Source of the DNA: Pomphorhynchus laevis
Taxonomy: Eukaryota > Acanthocephala > Palaeacanthocephala > Echinorhynchida > Pomphorhynchidae
Direction of reading: 5' to 3'
DNA: 64,000 nucleotides
Assembly (NCBI GenBank): GCA_012934845.2
Contig: WNNJ02001070.1
Span: 62,001 to 126,000 of the forward strand
The notes under the pieces are model-generated. The model did no database searches. It was not told the DNA's origin and saw only the letters and a program-made list of their open reading frames with translations. The position numbers and the translations under genes were made by a program. Position 1 is the first letter of the stretch; each line of letters opens with the position of its first letter. This document shows positions 53,901 through 58,944 of this stretch, one piece after another.

Positions 53901-56900
53901 AATTTAGCATCGACATTGCTAATATTTTTGGAATACAAAAAAAACCCATTAAATTTAGTGTTTTATCGATATTGTAAATCTGAATAGACAATTATATGAT
54001 ACTTAAATCTTTAGAATTAGTATTAATGTGTTGATCAATATTAATCAACATAATATTATCGATATTAATATATAAAAATGTATTAATACAAGTAAACTTA
54101 CTAAAGGAAAACTGACAGCTCAAATTAAATAAATTAATTAATTAAAAACCTTAAAGTTATAAAGCGTAATGTTAAAATGCATTAGTATTGAAAGCTGATA
54201 TGGGTAAATAGAAAACGTGACTATTACACACCGTAAGTACATGGGCATAAGAGCTACGGGAATTGCTCTTTATAAAGTTATTAATCAGCTTTATTAAAGC
54301 AATGCGATCTCCATGTCGTATTGTGAATAGAGCAGCCAATGCATGGTACTAAAATGTAAGATAAGAGTATTTAACTGGAATATGAAAAAAGATGGCATTT
54401 TCGACAATGAAATGGTAAAACGAGAAGTAAAAAATACACGAAAACCTGTGTAATAGCAGTATCGTGTCCGAGTGCTTGTAAAATTTCATTTGACCACCGT
54501 TTTACGATATCCATTGAACCAGTAGTAGCAAGCTGTAAGGATGAAACGAGGGCAGAACTAGCAATGATTGATGATTGGTCCACAATAGCCTGTTTCATAT
54601 AGCGCTCAACGCTGGGTAGCATGGAAACCTATTTAAAATACAAAATCATCTAAATAGTAATTGCCTGAGTGCTTTTGTTCGCAGCTAAAGTAATTTGTAA
54701 AGACAAATTCGCATGTTCAAAAAGTATTTTCATAAGCAATTAATATCAACGATATAGAGATAAAATTAGGATACTAAACACATTTTATTGAAAAAATAGT
54801 TAATACACTAAAAACGTGTATACAAAAAATCGCAATCTATGTTTGCCCTTGTAAATAGTAACTGATGCTTACATTAATGTAATGAATATATAGATAAAAT
54901 AGTACACACTAAACCCATAATCTCCTTCTATTTTCGATTAGATATTTTTACTTGAACGAAAAAGAAAAAATTTCCTTTTATTTAAAAAATACAATATTCG
55001 AGAGCTCTGCTATCATCATCAGGATTAAAATTAAATGTACTTACTTAATTTTAATATTAAATTTAAATAATTTATATTACAATTGTCGGAATGACACATC
55101 GTACCGAAGTTTATCTAGTTGACAATTTTAAAATTCGGATGAATGAATTTCTTAATTTACAAATATAGAGATCAATGTCGATTAGCCAAAAACGATACGC
55201 GTCAACAATACCATTGACAGAAATATATCCATCTTGATCTGTATTTTAAAATATTCTGGACTGATCAGGTAAAATTGAAAGTCAACAAATTATTTTGATA
55301 TTTCGCTAGTAACTACTAGCATCTTCAGAAATTAGAAATTTTGTTTTAATTGTTTCTAATTTCTAAAGATGTTACTAGAAAAATGTCAAAATAATTTTGT
55401 TGACTTTTAATTATATCTGATAGTTCCTGCCTGACCTTAAGAAAAGGCACGAAAAAATAAGTATTTTTACATATGCAGTTAGAACAGTTGAAGAGGTGAT
55501 AATGAACGTCTGGTAAATTACTAAAAAGCAGTGGAGATTACTCGTTCAGATTTTTTATTCCTGTGAATAAGTGTGAATCTAAATAAATTATAGATGTAAT
55601 TATTATTACGTCAATGACTTTAATTTTTAAGAAATATCACTTCCGACGAGATTTATCAACATCAGTTATCATATCGGAGCCTTTAGATTTTAAAAGAATA
55701 AGATCATTTGCATATTTGTGTAATGCTTTTCATAATCAGAACTAATTTATGTTATTAAAATCTGCATATTAATAAAACGAAGTGTAAAAAATAAATGTTC
55801 ATAATCTTTCAAATTAACCCAAAAATAGTTGCTAAATGAAATTGTGATCATAAATTCTTTCAAGTATTGGCTGTCAGTTTTAAATTAAAAAAATATGAAT
55901 TATTAAAGAATAAAAAACTTTAATAATTTTTCCATTTATAAATTTTTACATATGTAATTAGCTTAAATTATAGTTAATTAAAACGAATTGAAAAATAACG
56001 AAGTACTTTTAGCATTTAAATAATAAATCACAACGTACATCCGTGATTTTCCATAATGCCCGAATAGCCTGACTTCGAAAAGTACCATTTTTGCTTGTAA
56101 TGTCTTGAATTATCGATGACGTCATTATGATAATGTCATTTGCGGTTTTGGATAATTCTTTGATACATATGTACACGATGTAGCGTAGAATATTCTGCAA
56201 AATTAAATGATTTTTAATCACAGCTTTAATTTTTAATAACAGCTTATCCGCATCTTACATCCTTGCATTGAATTAATCGTGTGATAGCAAAAAATACATC
56301 TGTGGCTTCCTTGGCCGTAAGCTGTTCACCCTGGAAAAATCAAAAAGGCATCAATTAAATCAATTATCAAGTTATTTTGATGATATTATATATATCTAAT
56401 AGGCCAAAATACAGGGTAAAATGTGAACACAAAAATGTACAAAAAATAATAATTTTATAGAGACTACAAAATATACACCTACCAATTTTAAAAATGAGCA
56501 AATCGGATACACAAAAAATAAATCCAATCTTAGAATAATGCTATCAAAAATATCGTTTAGTAAAAGCATTATTTGATTACAATAATTATATTTAATTTTA
56601 CTCTTTTATTTAGATAAAAAATTTACTTAAAAATATTACAAAAATAATCGTAAATTTTAACTCTAATTATAAATTTATAAATTATAAAATAAATGCTTAA
56701 TTGGTTAATTTTAATCATCTGCGACTCCTGAAAATAATTAATGTAAATTAAAGAAACAATAAAATTAGTTTTATTTACAGATCTCACATTTCAAACAGTT
56801 CTGCTTCCGATTTTATCATTATTATCTAATATTCTAGTTCAAATAACTACATTTATAAATTCTTTTTAAATGTATATTGAAAAGGCAGTGATGGTTCAAT

Positions 56901-57771
56901 GCAATTAAATTTAAAACGGCAAAATAAAATTTCTAAAATAAAAAATGTTGATAAATTTACCCATAAAATTTTACCGGCTTTTATAAATTAAAAACTGATA
57001 AATTTACCTGCAGGGTAATATTTCTAAAGTAATAAATTGTATTTGATTGCATCTGTGAGCTGAAATTTTTCCGATTATGGCACGATATTATCCTCATAGG
57101 TATTGATCTTATTTTTGATACAGCAGGACGCTACTAATCAGTCTGGGTGGGTATCATCGGCTGCTGACCCAGACCTACATTTCACGTTTCGACCCTTATT
57201 ATCTGCTTTCTCCGTAGACTGATGCTGATCGGATTTGAACTCAGAACGTCTGTATCGTGATTCAACGCAACATCCACTGAGCTGGCTGGTCTAGTGGTGT
57301 AGATATACATTTCTGTATATTACTTTTATATTACCAGCCAGCTCAGTGGATGTTGCGTTGAATTAAAATACATACGTTCTGAGTTCAAAGACGATCAGCA
57401 CCAGTGTACGGAGAAAGCAGATAATAAGGGTCGAAACGTGAAATGTAGGTCTGGGTCAGCAGCTGATGAGACCCACCCAGACTGATTAGTAGCGTCCTGC
57501 TGTATCAAAAATAGGAACAGAATACCTGTGAGGATAGTATCGTGCCACAGTCGGAAAAAAGTAATAAATGCTGATAAATTAAAGGCAAGATAAAAATAAG
57601 ATGCAATCGATATAGATATTCCAATAAAAAAATAAAAAATTTACATACAATATCAGCAAATCTATAATGATTTATATTCTGAAATCTAACCTGGTTAAGT
57701 AGATGTAAAAGTTTCGATAAAACAACAGTGCATTTTCTAGTAGACAGTCTTGAATCATGAAACATTCGAGC
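26698..57771 (-). CDS. COPG: Coatomer subunit gamma (17 exons)
   Basis: Gamma-COP is part of the COPI coat on Golgi-ER vesicles. Its trunk binds zeta-COP and Arf1, and its appendage recruits ArfGAP. Joining the exons in order (57691-57771, 56259-56330, 56039-56194, 54446-54628, 54230-54348, 51466-51670, 48707-48817, 47599-47699, 44275-44426, 42207-42371, 39518-39727, 39350-39463, 38346-38485, 34699-34870, 31955-32058, 31769-31907, 26698-26954) gives 2481 nt, 826 codons plus stop, with all phases matching. Hallmarks include VERYMKQAIVD, SALVSSLQL, QYHALAAL, AACNLDLE, LAITTLLK, LCEFIEDCE, IRYIYNRIVLE and FTNYMILEYKIENTLDD. Human COPG is about 874 residues. The missing part is the first ~30 residues, and the trunk is shortened near exon 6. 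Most introns are 0.1-5 kb and full of mobile elements. Confidence 0.95.
27347..27422 (-). ncRNA. Hammerhead-type strand set (family B, unit 1)
   Basis: Permuted order on the minus strand: GGCAACC-GAAAC ... CTTATGAG (box changed from CTGATGAG) ... GTC-TAGAAGTGA. The core change suggests this copy is inactive. Confidence 0.4.
27711..27785 (-). ncRNA. Hammerhead-type strand set, intact core boxes (family B, unit 2)
   Basis: Minus strand order: GGCAACC (stem II 3'), GAAA, AC-T-GACAGTGAGTAC (stem III 5'), TTTATTCTA (stem I 3'), CTGATGA, G-T-GTTGCC (stem II 5'), GTACTCATTGTCGT (stem III 3'), C (cleavage-type position), TAGAAGTGA (stem I 5'). All three stems differ in sequence from family A yet still pair, which is covariation. 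Confidence 0.55.
27890..28325 (+). repeat. Family B unit in plus orientation
   Basis: Inverted relative to the two preceding B units, creating a large imperfect palindrome around 27870. It runs on into a family A array at about 28320 through TATATATCCTCC. Confidence 0.8.
28120..28195 (+). ncRNA. Hammerhead-type strand set (family B, plus copy)
   Basis: GGCAACC-GAAAC, GGACAGTGAGTAC, TTCATTCTA, CTTATGAG, TGTTGCC, GGTACTCATTGGTCGTC, TAGAAGTGA. Same CTTATGAG core change as unit 1; the stems still pair. Confidence 0.42.
28485..28559 (+). ncRNA. Hammerhead-type strand set, cleanest family A copy
   Basis: Positions: stem II 3' GGCAGCC 28485-28491; GAAA 28492-28495; stem III 5' 28495-28508 (from the last A, ACGA, then CTGATGGTAG); stem I 3' TTCACCCTA 28509-28517; CTGATGA 28518-28524; stem II 5' G-T-GCTGCC 28525-28532; stem III 3' 28535-28549; C at 28550; stem I 5' TAGGAGTGA 28551-28559. 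Stem II is 7 bp with a bulged T, stem III is 14 bp with one bulge, and stem I is about 8 bp with one bulge. All core bases required for a hammerhead are present, but the strands are not in the usual cyclic order. Confidence 0.6.
28846..28920 (+). ncRNA. Hammerhead-type strand set (family A, last unit)
   Basis: Same as the copy 361 bases upstream, with GTT in place of GTC at the cleavage-type triplet (still a legal NUH) and one changed stem III pair. Confidence 0.55.
28990..30625. other. AT-rich intronic DNA, nothing recognised
   Basis: Within COPG intron 16. No coding similarity, tandem structure or inverted repeat of note was found. Confidence 0.5.
30630..31495. mobile_element. Foldback element with ~130-bp inverted arms
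   Basis: The left arm (30635-30775; TCTCGATGTATTTTGAAA, GTGTCATTGGGAGATTAAAA, CAGGAATGCATTCTTG, GTATCATATA) pairs with the right arm (31365-31490) in reverse complement, with moderate divergence. The ~590-base centre has no recognised protein. Likely a non-autonomous DNA element. Confidence 0.72.
31769..31907 (-). CDS. COPG: COPG exon 16
   Basis: Starts in phase 0 after acceptor TATTGATAG and reads LEDIDIVIGDYIIEDKKSQF then DALEVIDSFMLPYSSIP. It aligns with the LEDLEVTVADHIQ segment joining the two appendage subdomains. Donor G|GTTAGT gives one base that completes the aspartate codon of exon 17. Confidence 0.92.
31955..32058 (-). CDS. COPG: COPG exon 15
   Basis: Reads IGTLNSTLKFHIKDVDPNTG then ETDDLEPGYADQLN, matching the KFTVKDCDPTTGETDDEGY region of the appendage. 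It is separated from exon 16 by a 47-base intron, one of the shortest here. Confidence 0.92.
32425..32530. repeat. R2-like scrap with short palindromes
   Basis: CCAGGAGGAATCGCAGTGTT followed by ATCAAGTTTCGACC resembles the R2 hairpin block seen in minus orientation at 34395. TACCATGGTA occurs twice, 20 bases apart. Confidence 0.45.
32796..32837. repeat. Perfect 42-nt palindrome
   Basis: Arms AACACTTTTATTATGAATTT and its exact inverse, separated by two T residues. Without a run of U it is not a bacterial-type terminator. Probably the relic of a small foldback, or a hairpin that survives by recent gene conversion. Confidence 0.85.
34155..34560 (-). repeat. Repeat family R2 (minus orientation)
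   Basis: Left terminus CCAACTAACTGAGTCAATG, the A/T tract, then ATCATCAGGAGGAACTGCTA, TGTTATCAAGTTTCAGTTCC and GACGTATTTCATCTGATTAA. It ends at CTAGTGTATCTTATTCTAAT, the same right-hand block as the 18075 copy. Confidence 0.8.
34699..34870 (-). CDS. COPG: COPG exon 14
   Basis: Acceptor GTTGTTTAG. Reads YKIENTLDDVQLNKVYIDLK, EVVEVIPAESIRRHETQSVF and CCLKLSNDLNE. This aligns with the start of the Ig-like appendage subdomain (CTNTLNDQTLENV ... ARSLPYNQPG). Ends with one base of a leucine codon. Confidence 0.92.
35045..35255. mobile_element. Foldback element with TTCGACCTTACG arms
   Basis: The left arm (CTGGCTTTAATTTATTTAAC, TTTTCGACCTTACGG, CTTCTGGTTA) and the right arm (35188-35250) are inverted copies. 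The right arm carries CTGAAGA-AGAACGTAAGGTC-GAAAC, a hammerhead-like hairpin box set. The inner part repeats GAGAGATAA. Confidence 0.65.
35191..35214 (+). ncRNA. Hammerhead-like CTGAAGA hairpin
   Basis: CTGAAGA, a weak 3-4 bp stem across AGAACGTAAGGTC, then GAAA. It is the same box arrangement as at 51972 and 55301 but with a poorer stem. Confidence 0.35.
35256..35865. other. COPG intron 13, AT-rich part, no gene
   Basis: No similarity recognised between the foldback and the Penelope-like element. Confidence 0.5.
35866..36850 (+). mobile_element. Penelope-like element, RT and GIY-YIG pieces
   Basis: The RT piece (35940-36110) reads EALIFFIRNNNFIEFHRHCK then QVYGAAMGTPL, the Penelope-type R-N-N-x-F-x-E-F and G-A-A-M-G-T-P motifs. 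The endonuclease piece (36370-36630) reads CTTSHIVYVATCDSCSKQYV followed by GETNRS, a clear GIY-YIG core with its two cysteines. The two parts are in family order on the same strand. The copy is broken in several places and shortened between the two domains. It is nested in a COPG intron, antisense to the gene. Confidence 0.8.
36851..37870. other. COPG intron 13, no gene
   Basis: AT-rich. A short repeated phrase (TAGTACCAGATTCCGGACAT and TAGTATCAGATCCCGGACAA, 36977-37024) is the only structure seen. Confidence 0.5.
37879..38112 (+). repeat. tRNA-derived SINE, copy S1
   Basis: Pol III-type internal promoter: box A-like CTGGCCTAGTGGATG (37893) and box B-like GAGTTCGAATTCGG (37939). A family-specific body follows, ending CACAACCAGAGCAATT. 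This copy has the best-preserved box B, but its hammerhead-type boxes have drifted (GTTGCAACG, CAGATGA). Confidence 0.75.
38346..38485 (-). CDS. COPG: COPG exon 13
   Basis: Reads QIHSATEISNLGTFLKTNDP then VALTEAEVEYNVRCIKHLFT and NYMILE. It matches the conserved GPLFKSSPEPVALTESETEY entrance to the appendage. Donor GTATGG, phase 0 into exon 14. Confidence 0.95.
39350..39463 (-). CDS. COPG: COPG exon 12 (linker)
   Basis: Low-similarity, lysine-rich linker: VYTSKPEQKKPKAAEGSTDN then DYFAQSVDTAAFDAT. Supported by splice sites (TTTTTATAG acceptor, G|GTAGAA donor) and perfect phase with both neighbours rather than by sequence identity. In the family this region joins the trunk to the appendage. 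Confidence 0.82.
39518..39727 (-). CDS. COPG: COPG exon 11 (end of HEAT trunk)
   Basis: Reads AITALARIAASEPKCRKRVL, LKHSVRDPDDAVRDRAAFYF and EVLNEIEYNDQ. The D-x-V-R-D-R-A-x-F-Y signature is strongly conserved in gamma-COP and in AP-complex large subunits. Donor GTAAGTAG. Confidence 0.95.
40121..40400 (+). mobile_element. RTE-like LINE fragment (RT C-terminus)
   Basis: Plus frame: HRIAVNEMRMVRWSAGIRKK then DKVPNTDILKMFKVDSI, a break, and KMLLWLGHVARGEGDHW. The E-M-R-M-x-R-W-x-x-G and L-R-W-x-G-H-V-x-R motifs are typical of RTE-type LINE C-termini. Isolated and broken. Confidence 0.68.
40874..40975. repeat. Two adjacent small hairpins
   Basis: AATCTCACTAAACAAT with its inverse (40874-40910), and AATGTAATATTCTTAACATT with its near-inverse (40931-40975). 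They lie in the intron with no further context. Confidence 0.8.
41179..41410 (-). repeat. tRNA-derived SINE, copy S2
   Basis: Minus orientation, about 232 bp. In sense: GTATATCTACACTACTGGAG at the head, box B-like GAGTTCAAATCC, then ATTGAAACGTGATGGGTC, CAGCAGCTGATGAGACCC, CCGTCCTGATG and a tail ...TTGTGCCACAACT. It has lost about ten bases of the long stem III arm relative to S4. Confidence 0.8.
41469..41509. repeat. 41-nt hairpin
   Basis: CCCTATGTGTGTGATCCG with its inverse (one G-T pair), loop TTATC. It abuts a SINE 3' fragment. Confidence 0.85.
41509..41625 (+). repeat. SINE 3' fragment, copy S2b
   Basis: Only the 3' half: TACCCAGGCTGATTTATAGC, GTCCTGCTGTATCAAG, then GTGCCACAACCAGAAGAATT and TCAGCTCACAGATGCA. 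It shows that the SINE tail extends past the CCACAAC block. The GTC-CTGCTG strand is present without its partner strands. Confidence 0.75.
42207..42371 (-). CDS. COPG: COPG exon 10
   Basis: Reads LAKLCEFIEDCEHENLTTKI, LYLLGSEAMKTGLTSQHIRY and IYNRIVLESPTIRS. LCEFIEDCE and IRYIYNRIVLE are near-identical to the vertebrate protein. Acceptor TACTAATAG, donor GTAAGTTT. Confidence 0.96.
43320..43600 (+). mobile_element. RT-like coding fragment of the R2 retroelement (plus copy)
   Basis: Nearly the same DNA as 18500-18760 in reverse orientation (TTTTTGCATGAGCATTCATG, AATATGTAATGATATTGGCT). It is followed directly by the R2 body, proving that the two belong to one element. Fossil. Confidence 0.6.
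43600..43960 (+). repeat. Repeat family R2 (plus orientation)
   Basis: Order: GTATTAGAATAAGATACTAT, CATCAGAGGAAATACGTCAT, TTGCTATGTTGGGGAGGAAT, GTGCTGAAACCTGATAGCAT, AGCAGTTCCTTCTGATGACC, then the A/T tract. The terminal TACGTAGACTCAG block is missing. Carries GAAAC and CTGATGA boxes in the same relative order as families A and B. Confidence 0.78.
44275..44426 (-). CDS. COPG: COPG exon 9
   Basis: Reads ILSKKYPQKHHSLIKFLATM then LREDGGVEFKDAVVNALSIS and MKSSPSARAYG. It matches CQKYPRKHAVLMNFLFTMLR followed by EEGGFEYKRAIVD. Donor G|GTAGGA. Confidence 0.95.
44427..47598. other. COPG intron 8
   Basis: AT-rich to about 45040, then the L1b LINE fills most of the remainder. Confidence 0.6.
45040..47445 (+). 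mobile_element. LINE family L1b, longer copy, broken
   Basis: N-terminal part (45300-45778): LTQSAKFVGHIPRAARQATA, FSLSKCINNVIHS and DKKGAGRSLSSMIKEACESP. RT part: FSKKSGGIRPIAIGCSI, HLVKLDFANAFNSINRN, LCGENSIWSRNCVQQQSEPL and GPLLFAL. C-terminal part: DKRAWRQTTLPIKFGGLNVV, then IRCDCASNFDILHALNCRNA, KFSRHTAVNHLLKSALISAG. It is the same family as L1a and adds the N-terminal domain lost there. GC content is clearly above the surrounding introns. Several frame changes, about six, separate the readable parts. Inserted antisense to COPG. Confidence 0.8.
47599..47699 (-). CDS. COPG: COPG exon 8
   Basis: Reads TSDESSVDRLMQQITNFMSE then ISDDHRTAVVDAI, matching SSIDRLMKQISSFMSEISDE. Acceptor CAGTTTAG, donor AG|GTATAA, two bases carried into exon 9. 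Confidence 0.94.
47700..48706. other. COPG intron 7, no gene
   Basis: A-rich low-complexity AATAAAATGAAAATGAAATA tract at 47730-47800; nothing else recognised. Confidence 0.5.
48707..48817 (-). CDS. COPG: COPG exon 7
   Basis: Reads LADNHSESVAACNLDLEYFL then RGTNRNICILAITTLLK, phase 0 at both ends. It matches ACNLDLENLVTDSNRSIATL followed by AITTLLK. Confidence 0.95.
48818..51465. other. COPG intron 6
   Basis: Contains a palindrome around GTTAAGCTCGTTAAC (49216-49245) and an R2 3' half (50345-50605). The rest is AT-rich DNA with TAATATAATA runs. Confidence 0.55.
50345..50605 (+). repeat. Repeat family R2, 3' half (plus orientation)
   Basis: TTCCCCCTGATGAACTCTAA, GATACAACGTCTGATATTTA, the A/T tract and the terminus AATACGTAGACTCAGTAAGC. 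The 5' hairpin block is cut off, so 5' truncation is the usual state of this family. Confidence 0.78.
51466..51670 (-). CDS. COPG: COPG exon 6
   Basis: Reads IWDDTLFSYLEECLHHHQEM, VTIEASSCISNLPKVPKHKV then SALQLLLSSQKSICRFSAVR. It matches [20 protein letters not shown] and LQLFCSSPKAALRYAAVR. It starts about eight residues later than the vertebrate loop, so the trunk is slightly shorter here. Donor GTAAGTTT. Confidence 0.93.
51871..52179. mobile_element. Snapback retroposon with 12-bp target duplication
   Basis: AGGTTACATAAT flanks the insert on both sides (51871-51882 and 52168-52179). Inside are inverted arms of about 105 bp (ATTTTAATTTTGAG, GGCAAGACGTCCCGCATGAG, AAATTTATTGAATT, ATTCCAGTTTGGAATCATCT, TGAACAGTTG) and extra sequence at the left end only. 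Variable-length target duplications and head-to-head arms fit retroposition of a Penelope-type unit rather than a cut-and-paste transposon. Confidence 0.75.
51972..52000 (-). ncRNA. Hammerhead-like CTGAAGA hairpin
   Basis: Minus strand: CTGAAGA-T-GATTCC-AAACT-GGAATC-AAAA. A 6-bp perfect stem II sits between the CTGAAGA box (N7 = A, allowed) and AAAA in place of GAAA. The other arm reads the same with a slightly weaker stem. Confidence 0.42.
52572..52770. repeat. Tandem duplication, about 101-bp unit
   Basis: ACTGAGTACTAAC begins both units (52572 and 52673). Shared blocks are GTTAGTGGTTAGGTC / AGTAGTTAGATCGTG and GTACACTAGTTTGCAG. The copies differ at roughly one base in six. Confidence 0.75.
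54230..54348 (-). CDS. COPG: COPG exon 5
   Basis: Reads YHALAALFTIRHGDRIALIK then NFIKSNSRSSYAHVLTV, matching QYHALGLLYHVRKNDRLAVN. The donor is chosen as GT|GTGTAA because only it gives the phase required by exon 6; G|GTGTGT two bases upstream is the alternative. Confidence 0.9.
54446..54628 (-). CDS. COPG: COPG exon 4
   Basis: Reads VSMLPSVERYMKQAIVDQSS, IASSALVSSLQLA then DIVKRWSNEILQALGHDTAI. VERYMKQAIVD and SSALVSSL are near-invariant in gamma-COP. 61 codons, phase 0 at both ends. Confidence 0.97.
55260..55422. mobile_element. Small foldback element
   Basis: Arms pair from CTGATCAGGTAAAATTGAAA / TTTTAATTATATCTGATA through GTCAACAAATTATTTTGATA to CTTCAGAAATTAGAAA. The left arm carries an intact CTGAAGA-stem-GAAA hairpin on the minus strand, while the right arm copy is decayed. 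Confidence 0.75.
55301..55328 (-). ncRNA. Hammerhead-like CTGAAGA hairpin, best copy of its kind
   Basis: Minus strand: CTGAAGA-T-GCTAG-TAGTTA-CTAGC-GAAA. Core box CTGAAGA (C3-A9 with N7 = A), a perfect 5-bp stem II, and the GAAA box. One extra T precedes the stem, as in the family A and B units. Stems I and III were not resolved with certainty. Confidence 0.5.
56039..56194 (-). CDS. COPG: COPG exon 3
   Basis: Reads NILRYIVYICIKELSKTAND, IIIMTSSIIQDITSKNGTFR then SQAIRALWKITD. It matches LRRMCYLTIKEMSCIAEDVI and VTSSLTKDMTGKEDNYRGPA. Phase 0 at both ends. Confidence 0.96.
56259..56330 (-). CDS. COPG: COPG exon 2
   Basis: 24 codons: GEQLTAKEATDVFFAITRLI then QCKD. It matches GEHLGTTEATEAFFAMTKLF. 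It lies 64 bases upstream of exon 3. Acceptor GATTTTTCCAG. Confidence 0.95.
57043..57310 (-). repeat. tRNA-derived SINE, copy S3 (longest)
   Basis: Minus orientation, including the 3' extension TTGCATCTGTGAGCTGAAAT. In sense: GTATATCTACACCACTAGAC, box A-like CAGCTCAGTGGATGTTGCG, box B-like GAGTTCAAATCCG, GGGTCGAAACGTG, CAGCAGCCGATGATACCC, ACCCAGACTGATTAG, GCGTCCTGCTG. The CTGATGA box is changed to CCGATGA. Confidence 0.82.
57336..57560 (+). repeat. tRNA-derived SINE, copy S4
   Basis: Plus orientation, facing S3 across a 25-base gap, so the pair could form a long hairpin in COPG pre-mRNA. Box A-like AGCTCAGTGGATGTTGCG is good, box B-like GAGTTCAAAGACG is damaged. It carries the best-preserved hammerhead-type strand set of the SINE family. 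Confidence 0.82.
57428..57502 (+). ncRNA. Hammerhead-type strand set in SINE, permuted order
   Basis: Positions: stem II 3' GGGTC 57428-57432; GAAA 57433-57436; stem III 5' ACG (57436-57438) and GTCTGGGT (57449-57456); stem I 3' CAGCAG 57457-57462; CTGATGA 57463-57469; stem II 5' GACCC 57470-57474; stem III 3' ACCCAGAC (57475-57482) and CGT (57493-57495); C 57496; stem I 5' CTGCTG 57497-57502. All stems are perfect (5, 3+8 and 6 bp) and every core base fits. The strand order is identical to that of families A and B. Confidence 0.6.
57691..57771 (-). CDS. COPG: COPG exon 1 as found (second coding exon)
   Basis: 27 codons: ARMFHDSRLSTRKCTVVLSK then LLHLLNQ, matching [20 protein letters not shown] followed by ILYLINQ. 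It begins in phase 0 after acceptor CTAATTAG, so an upstream exon must supply the start codon. Confidence 0.93.
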
Positions 57772-58944
57772 CTAATTAGCAGCAAAAATATCAATAAGTG
57801 TTAAAGTATTACGTATTCAGCAAAAGATAAAAGTTGAAAAGCATCAATCATTATCATAATTCCTTTTTCAATATATTAATTGCAATATCTAAAGTTGTCA
57901 AATTAGATTTTTAAAAAAGGTAGTATTAAGCGTATGAAAAAAAATATCGGTATGTTAATTGTCATACAAACAAAATATAATTAATGAATCTTTAAATTCT
58001 ATTCAAAACTATAAACTAGGTTCTTCCCGTTCAATCTTATATTATAAATTAAATTCTAAAAATTTTTCGTTAAGAAATTAATTTTCAATTCTAATAAACG
58101 TCACACTGTTGAAATTGTTAAATTATATACAAGATGTCAAAAACAAATAAATGAAAAAATGGAATTTTTTGAGGATATGTTATTTGTCTATGAAATATTT
58201 CAAAATTAGACAACGACAAAATCGACATTAATCACAATGTGCCGTCAAAATCAGAATTAATAAAGCAGATTACATAACAGAAAAATAGTACAGGTATATT
58301 AAAGTGGCTATTGTAGATGTACAATTATTAGCAATATGCTCTGGTGTAGAATTAGAAATTGTTGTTTTGTATTTTTATTTCTGTTTTTTCCTATTTAGTG
58401 CACTAAAATAAAATACCAAATTGTATTCAAATTTAGTTCCAAAATTTAAATTTAGATTGTATATACATTTAGATTTGAATTTAGCTTAATATTAATTTTA
58501 AATTAATCATAATCGTTTGCTTTAATCCTATTTTCCACTTAACTTAATTGTTCACTGTAACACCGTTTCTAGTATTATAGAATTAAAATAATAAAAAAAA
58601 ACTTATTTACTTGGATTAAGAGATAATAAAATAGCTCTTTCATATATACTTCATTCAAAACTCTTCAATCTTATCAATTTCACTGTATTATCGTAATAAT
58701 ATTTTTGTGATATTTATTTAACAAATATGGTCAATAAAATGCTTTTTTTGAGTACGTAACCATATACTATATGATACACAGTCCCACTTTCGCCGATATT
58801 TAATTGTCCAGGTTATAGCTCTTAAACATGCATTGAACATAGTTGCTGTGGCGGTTGTGTCGGCCATATCAACAGAAAAAGCTATTATGTTCAATCTCTT
58901 GAATCCTCTCTTCATATTTTTCACGTTTTCAATGTACATGAATA
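57772..58944. other. Upstream of COPG exon 1, no gene
   Basis: AT-rich. A 40-base scrap of the L2 LINE 3' end lies at 58287-58326 (GTATATTAAAGTGGCTATTG). An open minus frame at 58718-58939 has no recognised product. Confidence 0.5.

Larger units (their letters stand above)
51671..54229. other. COPG intron 5
   Basis: Holds a snapback element with a 12-bp target duplication (51871-52179) and a ~101-bp tandem duplication (52572-52770). The rest is AT-rich. Confidence 0.6.
54629..56038. other. COPG intron 3
   Basis: AT-rich with one foldback element (55260-55422). No gene on either strand. Confidence 0.55.
56331..57690. other. COPG intron 1
   Basis: AT-rich, with two SINE copies in inverted orientation (57043-57310 and 57336-57560) near the exon 1 side. 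Confidence 0.6.

Noticed and set aside
58718-58939. Minus-strand frame upstream of COPG
   Set aside because: No similarity, no splice sites in phase with COPG exon 1.
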